A DNA stretch of 64,000 nt from the NCBI RefSeq assembly GCF_008974245.1, contig NZ_BBZI01000012.1:1-64000 (forward strand), read 5' to 3'. Shown one piece after another: positions 1 to 8,442 of this stretch. Positions within the stretch are counted from its first letter, which is position 1; each line of letters opens with the position of its first letter. The DNA comes from Streptomyces abyssomicinicus (GTDB lineage Bacteria; Actinomycetota; Actinomycetes; Streptomycetales; Streptomycetaceae). The notes beneath the pieces were generated by a model. The model searched no databases. It saw nothing but the letters and a program-made list of their open reading frames with translations, and was not told where the DNA came from. Made by a program: the position numbers and the translations under genes.

Positions 1-22
1 GCGCCGCCGAACAATTTTTTGG

Positions 23-69
23 AGGACCCTCGGTCCCAGCGTTCAGCTGGGGCTGAGGGTCCTTTTTTG
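23..69 (+). terminator. Rho-independent terminator of an upstream unit
   Basis: A 9-bp outer stem (AGGACCCTC with GAGGGTCCT) encloses a second CCCAGC/GCTGGG stem and is followed by six T residues. It terminates a transcript entering from the left of the window. The nature of that upstream unit cannot be seen here; a stable-RNA operon or a protein gene are both possible. Confidence 0.9.
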
Positions 70-149
70 TTTTTCCATTTTGTTTTGCCGCAGCGCGGGA
101 ACCCGGCTGCGCGACGATGATCAGCGGTACCGAAGACTAGGAGTCACCG

Positions 150-2426
150 ATGTCCCCCAACTCTCCCGACGAGCGCCCGGAGCGCGAGCCACGCCGCCGG
201 GACGGTGGCGACCGTGGTGACCGTGGCGGTTACCGCAGGGACGACCGTGGTTCGCGTCAGGGCGGCGGCGACCGCGGTGGCTTCGGCCGGCGTGACGACC
301 GCGGCGGTGACCGCGGTGGTGACCGAGGCGGCTTCCGCCGGGACGACCGCGGTGACCGTGGCGGCTTCGACCGTCGTGACGACCGTGGTCCCCGCCGGGA
401 CGACCGTGGTGGGTTCGACCGTCGTGACGACCGTGGGCCGCGCCGTGACGACGACCGGGGCGGGTTCCGTCGGGACGACCGCGGTGGTGACCGCGGCGGT
501 TTCCGTCGTGACGACCGCGGCGGTGAGCGTGGCGGGTTCCGTCGTGAGGGCGGCGACCGGCCTGGGTTTCGTCGGGACGACCGTAGTGGTGACCGCGGGG
601 GCTTCCGCCGCGACGACCGCGGTGGCGAGCGCGGTGGTTTCCGTCGTGACGACCGCGGTGACCGCGGTGGGTTCGACCGTCGTGACGACCGTGGGCCGCG
701 CCGTGACGACGACCGGGGCGGCTTCCGCCGGGACGACCGCGGTGGCGAGCGACGGGAGTTCGACCGTGGCGGGTACCGGGGTGGCCGGGACGAGCGTCGT
801 TCCGACGACCGTGGTGACCGGGGCGGGTTCCGTCGGGACGACCGTGGTGGTGACCGCGGCGGGTTCCGCCGTGACGACCGTCGGGACGACCGCGGCGGTG
901 ACCGTGGTGGCGAGCGTGGCGGCTTCCGTCGTGACGACCGCGGGGGCGAGCGTGGCGGTTTCGAGCGCCGCGACGACCGCGGGGGCGAGCGCCGCGAGTT
1001 CGACCGTGGCGGGTACCGGGGTGGCCGGGACGACAGCCGTGGCGAGCGTCCGCAGCGGAGCGACTTCCGGGGCCGTGACGATCGTGGCGGTGACCGGGGC
1101 GGGTTCCGCCGCGACGACCGCCGCGACGACCGCCGCGACGACCGCCGCGACGACCGTGGCGGCGAGCGTGGTGGCTTCCGCCGCGACGACCGTGGGCCGC
1201 GTCGTGATGACGACCGGGGCGGGTTCCGTCGGGACGACCGCGGCGGGCGCCCTGGTGGTGACCGCGGTGGCTTCCGCCGTGACGACCGCGGTGGCGAGCG
1301 TGGCGGGTTCGACCGTGACCGTGGCCCGCGTCGGGACGACGACCGGGGTGGTGAGCGCGGCGGCTTCCGCCGCGACGACCGGGGCGGGCGCCCTGGTGGT
1401 GGCTTCCGGGGTGGACGTCGTGACGACGACCGCGGCGGTTACCGCGGACGGGACGACCGGCGCGGTGGCGGCGGTGGCGGTGGCGGACGGTTCCGTGAGG
1501 AGCGCGAGCGGGAGCGGGACCGCGAGCCCATCAAGCGGCTGCCGATCCCGGAGGACGTCACCGGCGACGAACTGGACAAGGACGTCAAGCAGGAGCTCCA
1601 GAGCCTGCCGAAGACGCTCGCCGAGGACGTCGCACGCAACCTGGTGATGGTCGCCCGGCTGCTCGACGAGGACCCCGAGGGTGCCTACGGCTACTCCCGG
1701 GTCGCCCTCCGGCTGGCGTCCCGTGTCGCCGCCGTGCGTGAGGCCGCCGGCTTCGCCGCGTACGCCAACCAGAAGTTCTCCGAGGCGCTGGCCGAGTTCC
1801 GTGCCGCGCGCCGGATGACCGGCACGGTGGACCTGTGGCCCGTGATGGCCGACTGTGAGCGCGGCCTCGGCCGCCCGGAGAAGGCGCTGGAGATGGCGGG
1901 CGCCCCCGAGGTGCACCGCCTGGACAAGGCCGGTCAGGTCGAGATGCGCCTGGTCGCGGCGGGTGCCCGCCGCGACATGGAGCAGCTCGACGCGGCGATC
2001 GTGACGCTGCAGAGCCCGGAGCTCGCCTCCAGCGCGGTGCACCCGTGGACCGCGCGCCTGCGGTACGCGTACGCCGACGCGCTGCTGGAGGCCGGTCGTG
2101 AGGCCGAGGCACGTGAGTGGTTCGCCAAGGCGGTCGAGTCGGACCGCGACGGCAGCACCGACGCCTCGGACCGGCTGGCCGAGCTGGACGGCGTGGAGTT
2201 CGTGGACGCGCTGGACGAGGACGCCGCCGACGAGGGCGAGCCGGTGATCGAGACCGCCCCCGAGTCCGCCTCCGAGACCGCCCCCCGGGCCGACGAGGAC
2301 GCCGACGAGGACGACGACGTTCAGGCCGAGGAGGCCGAGGCGGAGGACGTCGAGGCCAAGGACACGCAGGACGGGGCCGGGCGGAAGAAGACCTCCGAGC
2401 CGGTCGAGGACGGCGACGAGGTCTGA
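150..2426 (+). CDS. Arg/Asp/Gly-repeat protein with helical TPR-like core and acidic tail
   Basis: The function is not known. The 758-residue product has three parts. Residues ~1-455 are a low-complexity arm built from repeats such as RRDDRGG, DRGGF and GERGGF, rich in Arg, Asp and Gly, resembling RGG-type RNA-binding disordered regions. Residues ~460-670 are an alpha-helical domain with TPR-like spacing (for example the stretch around QKFSEALAEFRAARR). Residues ~670-758 are strongly acidic. ATG 150 follows AGGAG at 139-143 by 6 bases. The helical core is the conserved part of Streptomyces homologues (from memory); the arm length probably varies between strains. RNA binding or condensate formation is inference from composition only. 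Confidence 0.85.
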   Translation: MSPNSPDERPEREPRRRDGGDRGDRGGYRRDDRGSRQGGGDRGGFGRRDDRGGDRGGDRGGFRRDDRGDRGGFDRRDDRGPRRDDRGGFDRRDDRGPRRDDDRGGFRRDDRGGDRGGFRRDDRGGERGGFRREGGDRPGFRRDDRSGDRGGFRRDDRGGERGGFRRDDRGDRGGFDRRDDRGPRRDDDRGGFRRDDRGGERREFDRGGYRGGRDERRSDDRGDRGGFRRDDRGGDRGGFRRDDRRDDRGGDRGGERGGFRRDDRGGERGGFERRDDRGGERREFDRGGYRGGRDDSRGERPQRSDFRGRDDRGGDRGGFRRDDRRDDRRDDRRDDRGGERGGFRRDDRGPRRDDDRGGFRRDDRGGRPGGDRGGFRRDDRGGERGGFDRDRGPRRDDDRGGERGGFRRDDRGGRPGGGFRGGRRDDDRGGYRGRDDRRGGGGGGGGRFREERERERDREPIKRLPIPEDVTGDELDKDVKQELQSLPKTLAEDVARNLVMVARLLDEDPEGAYGYSRVALRLASRVAAVREAAGFAAYANQKFSEALAEFRAARRMTGTVDLWPVMADCERGLGRPEKALEMAGAPEVHRLDKAGQVEMRLVAAGARRDMEQLDAAIVTLQSPELASSAVHPWTARLRYAYADALLEAGREAEAREWFAKAVESDRDGSTDASDRLAELDGVEFVDALDEDAADEGEPVIETAPESASETAPRADEDADEDDDVQAEEAEAEDVEAKDTQDGAGRKKTSEPVEDGDEV
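200..1490 (+). repeat. DNA repeats encoding the RDDRGG arm
   Basis: The coding DNA is a degenerate tandem array of units such as CGTGACGACCGCGG and GGTGACCGCGGTGGC with variable 12-60 bp periods. The same array gives long spurious open frames on both strands (Val/Thr/Ala-rich), which I do not call genes. Such arrays are prone to slippage, so copy number is also a place where assembly errors could hide. Confidence 0.85.
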
Positions 2427-2488
2427 CGGCAGGTCACCGTGCGCCGACCGCACCGGTGAGGTGTGTGTGAGGCGCGGGTGAGAAGAGG

Positions 2489-2518
2489 AAAGGGCGGGGC
2501 CGGACGGCCCCGCCCTTT
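2489..2518. terminator. Bidirectional terminator between convergent genes
   Basis: A 13-bp perfect stem (AAAGGGCGGGGCC with GGCCCCGCCCTTT) and a 4-base loop lies between two converging genes, with A and T runs at the two ends so that it can serve both strands. Confidence 0.85.
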
Positions 2519-2536
2519 CTCATTCCCCGGCCCCTC

Positions 2537-3832
2537 TCACTCCCCGACCAGGCGCAGCACCAGCCCGGAGGCGGGCTTCGGGCCGAAGGAGGTGGACTTG
2601 CGGGGCATGGTCACGCCCTGCTCGGCCAGTTCGCGCACGACCTCCTCGCGCACCGGGTGCAGCAGCACGGCCGTGCCGCCCTCCCGTTCGGCCTGCCGCA
2701 CGGTGGCCTCGGCGTCGTGGATGTAGGTGATCTGCTCCGGCGAGTCCTCCGGGACGTTCCACACGTCGTCCAGCAGCGCGCGGTGCAGGACGGTCGCGTC
2801 CAGCGAGCGCCACGCCTCGGGCGGGCCGGAGGGGACCGTGCGGGCCAGCAGGTCCGGGTCCGGGCGGTCGACCAGGTGGAAGGCGCCGTCGCCGGCCAGG
2901 AGGAAGGCGTTGCCCCGGCCGGCGGCGGTCGCGAGGTGCTCCAGGGCCTCCGGCAGGGCGGCGTCGAGACGGCGGACGCGGAAGAGGCCGGTGAGCGCCG
3001 CCAGGGCCTCGGGCACCGGCAGACGGCGTAGCAGACGGTGGATGGCGCGGACCCGCAGCGGATAGCGGGAGCTGTCCACCAGCAGCACCAGGCCGTGGTC
3101 CCACGGGCCGGGGGAGGGCCGCTTGGAGTCGCGCAGCAGCAGGTACGTCGCCCAGCGGTGGTGACCGTCGGCGATGAGGGCCCGGTGCCCGAGCAGGTCC
3201 TCCTGGGCGGCCGCCTGCTCGGCCGGATCGGTGACCGCCCAGAGGCGGTGGGCGACGCCGTCCTCGGAGACGGTGGACAGCAGCGGTTCACGGCCGGCCG
3301 CCGCCTCGACGACGGCCGCGGCGCCGGAGACGTCCCCGTCGCCGCGGTAGCTCAGCAGCAGCGGCTCCAGGTTGGCGGAGGTGGCCTGCATCAGGGCCGC
3401 CCGGTCGGCCACCACGTGGGGCATCACGTCCTCGTGGGGGAGGACGACCCCCTCGGCGGGGTCGGTGAGGCGCAGGGCGCCGATCAGGCCGCGCTGCAGG
3501 AGGCCGTCGACGCCCCGCTGTTCGTAGACGTAGAGCGCGGGCCGCTCCTCGACGGTGAGGACGCCCTCGGCGAGCCAGCCGCGCAGGGTCTCCGCGGCGC
3601 GGGCGTTGCGCTCGGCCGGGTCGAGGGCCTGCGGGAGGATCAGCCGGACGATGTTGTGCGGGTCCAGTGCCTCCAGGTGGTGCAGTCCGTCGGGGCGGAC
3701 CACCACGTCGTAGGGCGGAGAGGTGACGGCGGCCAGGCAGCGGACCCGCTCGGCGGCGTAGCGCAGGCCGCGGAAGGGGCTGAGTTCGAGTCCGGGCCGC
3801 CCCTGCTCCCCGTGGTGACCTGCTGTGCTCAT
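2537..3832 (-). CDS. DUF1015 family protein
   Basis: A 431-residue cytoplasmic protein of the DUF1015 family. Visible family signs are the N-terminal PFRGLRY and SPPYDVV segments, the central LYVYEQ segment, and a motif around DGHHRW near residue 215. Some members of this family have been linked, as I recall, to free-serine kinase activity; I cannot verify that for this protein. ATG 3832 has no Shine-Dalgarno sequence but is preceded by a TACGAT hexamer 6 bases upstream, suggesting a leaderless transcript. The gene is transcribed divergently from the HAD phosphatase gene, with about 75 bp between the starts. Confidence 0.85.
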   Translation of the reverse strand: MSTAGHHGEQGRPGLELSPFRGLRYAAERVRCLAAVTSPPYDVVVRPDGLHHLEALDPHNIVRLILPQALDPAERNARAAETLRGWLAEGVLTVEERPALYVYEQRGVDGLLQRGLIGALRLTDPAEGVVLPHEDVMPHVVADRAALMQATSANLEPLLLSYRGDGDVSGAAAVVEAAAGREPLLSTVSEDGVAHRLWAVTDPAEQAAAQEDLLGHRALIADGHHRWATYLLLRDSKRPSPGPWDHGLVLLVDSSRYPLRVRAIHRLLRRLPVPEALAALTGLFRVRRLDAALPEALEHLATAAGRGNAFLLAGDGAFHLVDRPDPDLLARTVPSGPPEAWRSLDATVLHRALLDDVWNVPEDSPEQITYIHDAEATVRQAEREGGTAVLLHPVREEVVRELAEQGVTMPRKSTSFGPKPASGLVLRLVGE

Positions 3833-3909
3833 TAGGGCATCGTATGTGCGCGGCCCGGGTGAGGGATCATCGGGGGAACGGGGGATGCCCCGGTGGCGCA
3901 GGAGGAGCG

Positions 3910-4947
3910 ATGCACATGAGTCAGACCGTCAGGACACGGCCGGACGGCAGCGGCGGGCAGGTGCTGCGCGAGGCGTACGACACGGCCCTGCTCGACCTGG
4001 ACGGCGTGGTCTACGCCGGGGGCGAGGCCATCGCGCACGCCGTGGACTCGCTGGCCACGGCGAGGGAGGCCGGGATGCGGCTCGCCTACGTCACCAACAA
4101 CGCGCTGCGCACGCCCGGCACGGTGGCCGAGCACCTGACGGAGCTGGGGATACCGACCGAGGCCGGTGAGGTGATCACCTCGGCGCAGGCGGTGTCGCGG
4201 CTGGTCGCCGAGGCGCTGCCGCCCGGCTCCCGGGTGCTGGTGGTCGGCGGCGAGGGACTGCGCGTGGCGCTGCGCGAACGCGGCCTGGTGCCGGTGGAGT
4301 CGTCGGACGACGACCCGGCCGCCGTGGTCCAGGGGTACGGGGGACCGGACATCACCTGGGGCAGGTTCGCCGAGGCCTGCTACGCCATCAGGCGCGGGCT
4401 GCCGTGGTTCGCGTCCAACACCGACCTGACGGTGCCGACGGCGCGGGGCATCGCGCCCGGGAACGGTGCGGCGGTCGAGGTGGTGCGGATCGCCACCGGG
4501 GCAGAGCCGCGGGTGGCGGGCAAGCCGTTGCCGCCGATGCACCGGGAGACCGTCCTGCGCACCGGGGCACGGCGGCCGCTGGTGGTGGGCGATCGGCTGG
4601 ACACCGACATCGAGGGCGCGTTCAACGGCGAGGTGGACTCGCTGCTGGTGCTCACCGGGGTGACCGACGGCGTCCAGCTGCTGGCCGCGCTGCCGGAGCA
4701 CCGGCCCACCTACGTCGACCTCGACCTGCGGGGCCTGCTCGCGCCGCAGCCCGAGGTGACGGCGGACGGCGACGGATTCCGCTGCGGCGGCTGGAAGGCC
4801 GTCGCGGGGCAGGAGGAGCTGTCGCTGAGCGGGGAGGGCGAGGCGCTGGACGGGCTGCGGGCGCTGTGCGCGGCGGCCTGGACGGCGGCCGGCGAGAACT
4901 CCTGCCGACTGGACGGCGGGAAGGCGTTGGCCCTGCTCGGGCTGTGA
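3910..4947 (+). CDS. HAD-superfamily phosphatase, NagD-like (class IIA)
   Basis: A 345-residue hydrolase of the haloacid dehalogenase superfamily. The nucleophile motif LLDLDGVVY lies near residue 27, the TNNA motif follows near residue 60, and the metal-binding GDRLDTDIEGA motif lies near residue 230, which together indicate a NagD/p-nitrophenylphosphatase-type sugar or nucleotide phosphatase with a class IIA cap. The natural substrate cannot be read from the sequence. ATG 3910 follows AGGAGG at 3899-3904 by 5 bases; ATG 3916 is the alternative. The iron-transport operon begins about 70 bp downstream but behind its own operator, so a functional link is not implied. Confidence 0.88.
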   Translation: MHMSQTVRTRPDGSGGQVLREAYDTALLDLDGVVYAGGEAIAHAVDSLATAREAGMRLAYVTNNALRTPGTVAEHLTELGIPTEAGEVITSAQAVSRLVAEALPPGSRVLVVGGEGLRVALRERGLVPVESSDDDPAAVVQGYGGPDITWGRFAEACYAIRRGLPWFASNTDLTVPTARGIAPGNGAAVEVVRIATGAEPRVAGKPLPPMHRETVLRTGARRPLVVGDRLDTDIEGAFNGEVDSLLVLTGVTDGVQLLAALPEHRPTYVDLDLRGLLAPQPEVTADGDGFRCGGWKAVAGQEELSLSGEGEALDGLRALCAAAWTAAGENSCRLDGGKALALLGL

Positions 4948-5000
4948 CCGGGCGGGCGGCCCCGGGACCGAACCGTGAACAGGCGATCGAGCCGGCGAGT

Positions 5001-5018
5001 GGTTAGGTTAACCTAACC
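5001..5018 (+). promoter_or_regulatory. Perfect iron box (DmdR/IdeR-type operator)
   Basis: GGTTAGGTTAACCTAACC is a perfect 18-bp palindrome matching the TTAGGTTAGS-CTAA-type boxes bound by iron-loaded DtxR-family repressors (DmdR1/IdeR) in actinomycetes. It ends two bases before the GTG start of the first permease. TAACCT at 5009-5014 inside the palindrome is a good -10 hexamer placing +1 at the start codon, so the repressor would cover the core promoter itself. Confidence 0.9.
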
Positions 5019-5020
5019 GG

Positions 5021-6076
5021 GTGTTCGTAGACACTCCCTCCAAGCAGCGTGTCGCGGAGTCGCCCGCCGGGCCCGCGCGGCAGCGGCGGCGCTCCGCCGT
5101 GAAGGCCGTCGGTCTGCTGGCCGCGCTCGCGCTGCTGGTCCTCGTCGCGACGGCGAGCATCGCGGTCGGCGCCAAACCCCTGACCATGGGCCAGGTCTGG
5201 CACGGCCTGTTCGCGGACACCGGAACCTACGGCGACGTCGTCGTGGGCGAGCGGCTGTCGCGGACCGTGCTGGGGCTGCTCGCCGGGGCCGCGCTCGGCC
5301 TGTCCGGAGCGGTGCTCCAGGCACTGACCCGCAACCCGCTCGCCGACCCCGGCCTGCTCGGCATCAACGCCGGGGCCTCGGCCGCGGTCGTCACCGCCAT
5401 CACCTTCTTCGGGGTCACCTCCATCGGCGGCTACGTGTGGTTCGCCTTCGCCGGCGCCATGCTGGTCGGCGCGCTGGTGTGGTTCCTCGGTGGCAGCCGG
5501 GGCGCGACGCCCGTGCGTCTGGCGCTGGCGGGCATGGCGATCGCCGCGGCGCTCCAGGGCTACCTCCAGGCGATGATGATCCTCGACGAGGCGGCGCTGG
5601 GCCGGATGCGGTTCTGGACCGTCGGCTCGCTGAGCTCGGCGTCCTGGAGCAGCATCGGGCAGGTGCTGCCCTTCATGGTGACCGGCACCTTCCTGGCCCT
5701 GGCGCTGGCCCGGCCGCTCAACGCGATGGAGATGGGCGACGACACCGCCCGCGCGCTCGGCGCCCACCTCAACCGGACCCGGGCGCTGTCCATGCTGGCG
5801 GCGACCCTGCTGTGCGGGGCGGCCACCGCGGCGTGCGGGCCGATCGTCTTCGTCGGCCTGATGGTGCCGCACGTGGTGCGTTCCTTCACCGGCCCCGACC
5901 TGCGCTGGATCCTGCCCTACGCCACCGTGCTGTCGCCGGTGCTGCTGCTGGGCGCCGACGTGATCGGCCGCGTCGTGGTGCGGCCCTCGGAGCTCCAGGT
6001 CGGCGTCGTCACGGCGGTCATCGGCGGACCGCTCTTCATCTTCCTGGTCCGACGGCGGAGGACGGCGCAGCTGTGA
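5021..6076 (+). CDS. Iron-siderophore ABC transporter permease, FecCD family
   Basis: A 351-residue integral membrane permease of the FecCD/BtuC family, with about nine to ten hydrophobic segments starting near residue 28 and the family signatures around RLSRTVLGLLAGAALGLSGA and TRNPLADPGLLG. It forms half of the channel for ferric siderophore uptake across the cytoplasmic membrane. GTG 5021 has no Shine-Dalgarno sequence; a -10 hexamer ends 6 bases before it, so a leaderless mRNA is expected. The stop codon overlaps the start of the second permease. Iron repression is expected from the operator touching the gene. The exact siderophore is not known. Confidence 0.92.
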   Translation: MFVDTPSKQRVAESPAGPARQRRRSAVKAVGLLAALALLVLVATASIAVGAKPLTMGQVWHGLFADTGTYGDVVVGERLSRTVLGLLAGAALGLSGAVLQALTRNPLADPGLLGINAGASAAVVTAITFFGVTSIGGYVWFAFAGAMLVGALVWFLGGSRGATPVRLALAGMAIAAALQGYLQAMMILDEAALGRMRFWTVGSLSSASWSSIGQVLPFMVTGTFLALALARPLNAMEMGDDTARALGAHLNRTRALSMLAATLLCGAATAACGPIVFVGLMVPHVVRSFTGPDLRWILPYATVLSPVLLLGADVIGRVVVRPSELQVGVVTAVIGGPLFIFLVRRRRTAQL

Positions 6077-7125
6077 CAACCCCCAAGACCACCCGGCAGC
6101 CCGTGCTGCGGATCGGCGGGCGCCTCTCGCTGCGGATCCGGGTCCGCTCCGTGGCCGTGGTGCTGCTGCTCGCCGTCGTCGCCCTCGCCTCGGCGGTGGT
6201 GCTGATCGGCACCGGCGACTTCCCGATCTCCTTCGCCGACGTGCTCTCCGTGCTCCTCGGCTCGGGCCATCCGGCCGACGAACTGATCGTGCGGGAACTG
6301 CGGCTGCCGCGGGTCCTGGTGGGGCTGCTGGTCGGTGGCGCGTTCGGACTGGCCGGGGCGCTGTTCCAGGCGGTCTCCCGCAACCCCCTCGGCAGCCCCG
6401 ACATCCTCGGCCTCGGCCAGGGGGCGACGGCGGGCGCGCTGACGATGATCGTGCTGTTCTCCGGCAGCGCCACCGCCGTCACGGCCGGCGCGCTGGTGGG
6501 CGGCCTGGTCACCGGCACGGCGATCTACGTGCTGGCGTGGAAGCGCGGCGTGCACGGATACCGGCTGGTGCTGGTCGGCATCGGCGTCAGCGCGGTGATG
6601 ACCGCGGTCAACAGCTACCTGATCACCAAGGCCGACATGGTCGACGCCGCGCGGGCCGTGGTCTGGATGACCGGCTCGCTCAACGGCCGCGACTGGACGC
6701 AGGTGTGGCCGCTGCTGGCGCTGTGCGCGGTGCTGGTGCCGCTGGCGCTGGCCAACGAGCGGGGCCTGCGGATGACGGAGATGGGCGACGACGCCTCCTA
6801 CGCGCTGGGGGTGCGCGTCGAGCGGCTCCGGCTGGTGCTGCTCGCCTGCGCGGTGCTGCTCGCCTCGGCGGCCACGGCGGCGGCCGGGCCGGTGGCCTTC
6901 GTGGCGCTGACCGCGCCGCAGCTCGCCCGGCGGCTCACCCGGTCGCCCGGGCCGAACCTGGTGCCGTCCATGGTCATGGGCGCGGCCCTGCTGATCGTCG
7001 CCGACGTGCTCTCCCAGCGGGCCTTCGGCTCCGACCAGCTGCCGGTCGGCGTGGTCACCGGCGCGCTGGGCGGCGTCTACCTGCTGTGGCTGCTGGTCAC
7101 CGAGCGGAAGGCCGGGCGGGTATGA
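6073..7125 (+). CDS. Iron-siderophore ABC transporter permease, FecCD family (second subunit)
   Basis: A 350-residue FecCD permease that pairs with the preceding one to form the transmembrane channel. The family segments ELRLPRVLVGLLVGGAFGLA and SRNPLGSPDILG are visible, followed by multiple hydrophobic helices and a C-terminal loop for contact with the ATPase. The GTG start overlaps the previous stop as GTGA (6073-6076), showing translational coupling. It is the middle gene of a three-gene iron operon. Confidence 0.92.
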   Translation: MTTPKTTRQPVLRIGGRLSLRIRVRSVAVVLLLAVVALASAVVLIGTGDFPISFADVLSVLLGSGHPADELIVRELRLPRVLVGLLVGGAFGLAGALFQAVSRNPLGSPDILGLGQGATAGALTMIVLFSGSATAVTAGALVGGLVTGTAIYVLAWKRGVHGYRLVLVGIGVSAVMTAVNSYLITKADMVDAARAVVWMTGSLNGRDWTQVWPLLALCAVLVPLALANERGLRMTEMGDDASYALGVRVERLRLVLLACAVLLASAATAAAGPVAFVALTAPQLARRLTRSPGPNLVPSMVMGAALLIVADVLSQRAFGSDQLPVGVVTGALGGVYLLWLLVTERKAGRV

Positions 7126-7985
7126 GCGCGCGCCCCGGCGTCGGAAGAAACGACACGTTGAAGCGAAAGAGGAGCACCGGCGCCGTGAACCGACTGTCGG
7201 CCGAGAACGTCACCCTCGCCTACGAGCAGCGCGTCATCGCGCGCGAGCTGTCGGTGGAGATACCCGACAACTCGTTCACCGTGATCGTCGGCCCGAACGC
7301 CTGCGGCAAGTCGACGCTGCTGCGGGCGCTGTCGCGGATGCTGCGGCCCAGCGAGGGGCGGGTGCTGCTGGACGGGCAGGTCATCCACTCGCTGCCGGCC
7401 AAGAAGGTGGCGCGGACGCTGGGGCTGCTGCCGCAGTCCTCGGTCGCGCCGGACGGCATCACGGTCGCCGACCTCGTCGCCCGCGGGCGCTACCCGCACC
7501 AGGGGCTGCTGCGGCAGTGGTCCCCCTCGGACGAGCGGGTCGTCCAGGAGTCCATGGAACGCACGGGGGTCGCCGAACTGGCAGACCGGTACGTCGACGA
7601 GCTCTCCGGCGGTCAGCGGCAGCGGGTGTGGATCGCGATGGCGCTCGCGCAGGAGACGCCGCTGCTGCTCCTCGACGAGCCGACCACCTACCTGGACATC
7701 CAGCACCAGCTCGACGTGCTGGACCTGTGCGCGGAGCTGCACGAGGAGCACGGGCGGACCCTGGTGGCGGTGCTGCACGACCTCAACCACGCGGCGCGGT
7801 ACGCGACCCACCTGGTCGCGCTGCGGGGCGGTGAGGTCGTCGCCCAGGGGGCGCCGCGGGACGTGGTGACGGCGGAGCTGGTGGAGCGGGTGTTCGGGAT
7901 CCGCTGCCAGGTGATCGAGGATCCGGAGACGGGGACGCCGCTGGTGGTGCCCGCCGCCCGCAAGGCCCGCGCGACCACCCCGTGA
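7122..7985 (+). CDS. Iron-siderophore ABC transporter ATP-binding protein
   Basis: A 287-residue ATPase of the FepC/FecE type that drives the two permeases. The Walker A motif is GPNACGKST (residues ~57-65; an Ala where Gly is usual), the Q-loop follows at LLPQSSVAPDGITV, the ABC signature is LSGGQRQR, the Walker B is LLLLDEPTT, and the H-loop is AVLHDLNHA. ATG 7122 overlaps the previous stop as ATGA. An internal GTG at 7185, with GAGGAG ten bases upstream, is a serious alternative that would remove a 21-residue basic leader lying outside the ATPase fold. No substrate-binding lipoprotein is encoded next to the operon. Confidence 0.93.
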   Translation: MSARPGVGRNDTLKRKRSTGAVNRLSAENVTLAYEQRVIARELSVEIPDNSFTVIVGPNACGKSTLLRALSRMLRPSEGRVLLDGQVIHSLPAKKVARTLGLLPQSSVAPDGITVADLVARGRYPHQGLLRQWSPSDERVVQESMERTGVAELADRYVDELSGGQRQRVWIAMALAQETPLLLLDEPTTYLDIQHQLDVLDLCAELHEEHGRTLVAVLHDLNHAARYATHLVALRGGEVVAQGAPRDVVTAELVERVFGIRCQVIEDPETGTPLVVPAARKARATTP

Positions 7986-8026
7986 CGCCGCGCCCCTCTC
8001 CGCCCCGCCCCTGAGTGGCACGGATG

Positions 8027-8052
8027 CCCGCAGGACGGGGCTGTCCGGCGGG
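8027..8052. terminator. Hairpin terminator between iron operon and SCP2 gene
   Basis: CCCGCAGGAC and GTCCGGCGGG form a 10-bp stem with one mismatch and a 6-base loop, ending exactly at the stop codon of the convergent gene. There is no T-run, as is common in Streptomyces. Confidence 0.55.
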
Positions 8053-8400
8053 TCAGAGGAGGGTGCGGAGGTGGAGGAGGTCGCGGAGGGGGGCGTCGAG
8101 TTTCAGGCGGCCGGTGGCCCAGGCGCGGGGGAAGGGGAGGGTCCCGGCGACCAGGGCGAGGAGGTCGTCGCCGGTGGTGGAGAGGCGGATCCGGAAGGAT
8201 TCGGCGGGCCGCCCCCGCACCACGTCCAGAACCTCCAGACGGCCCCCGGCCAGCCGCCCCGTGAAGGTGACGTCCAGATCGGTGACGTGACAGCTGACGC
8301 TGCGCTCCTGCGCCGCCGCCTCGCGCACCGCGCCCGGCGCCGACGCCAGACGTCCGGCGAGCTCCTCCAGTGCCGCCCGGCACTCCTCGATCGTGGCCAT
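8053..8400 (-). CDS. SCP2-like sterol/lipid-binding domain protein
   Basis: A 115-residue single-domain protein resembling the SCP2 sterol-carrier fold: a helical N-terminus (residues 1-35), then a beta-sheet segment with DVTFTGRLAGG, and a C-terminal ATGRLKLDAPLRDLLHL segment typical of the family. Such proteins bind hydrophobic ligands in the cytoplasm; the ligand here is unknown. ATG 8400 lacks a Shine-Dalgarno sequence and follows a TACCGT hexamer by 8 bases on the minus strand. It shares a very short promoter interval with the divergent gene at 8443. Confidence 0.75.
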   Translation of the reverse strand: MATIEECRAALEELAGRLASAPGAVREAAAQERSVSCHVTDLDVTFTGRLAGGRLEVLDVVRGRPAESFRIRLSTTGDDLLALVAGTLPFPRAWATGRLKLDAPLRDLLHLRTLL

Positions 8401-8442
8401 CGCGACAGACGGTACCCCCGTTCCACGCGGTAGCGTCGTGCC
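8401..8442. promoter_or_regulatory. Compact divergent leaderless promoter pair
   Basis: The 42 bp between two divergent start codons carry TAGCGT (8431-8436, plus strand), six bases before ATG 8443, and TACCGT on the minus strand (8409-8414 in plus coordinates), eight bases before ATG 8400. Neither gene has a Shine-Dalgarno sequence in this interval. The -10 elements are visible; transcription start sites are inferred. Confidence 0.6.

Noticed and set aside
205..1647. 480-residue plus-strand frame inside the first gene
   Set aside because: Same repeat array read in another frame; composition is only Val, Thr, Ala, Gly and Ser.
144..2453. 769-residue minus-strand open frame opposite the first gene
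   Set aside because: It is the antisense reading of the RDDRGG repeats (Val/Thr/Ala-rich), has no ribosome binding site, and the plus strand has a strong one plus a conserved domain.
4920..5020. Terminator between the HAD gene and the iron operon
   Set aside because: No convincing stem other than the iron-box palindrome itself was found.
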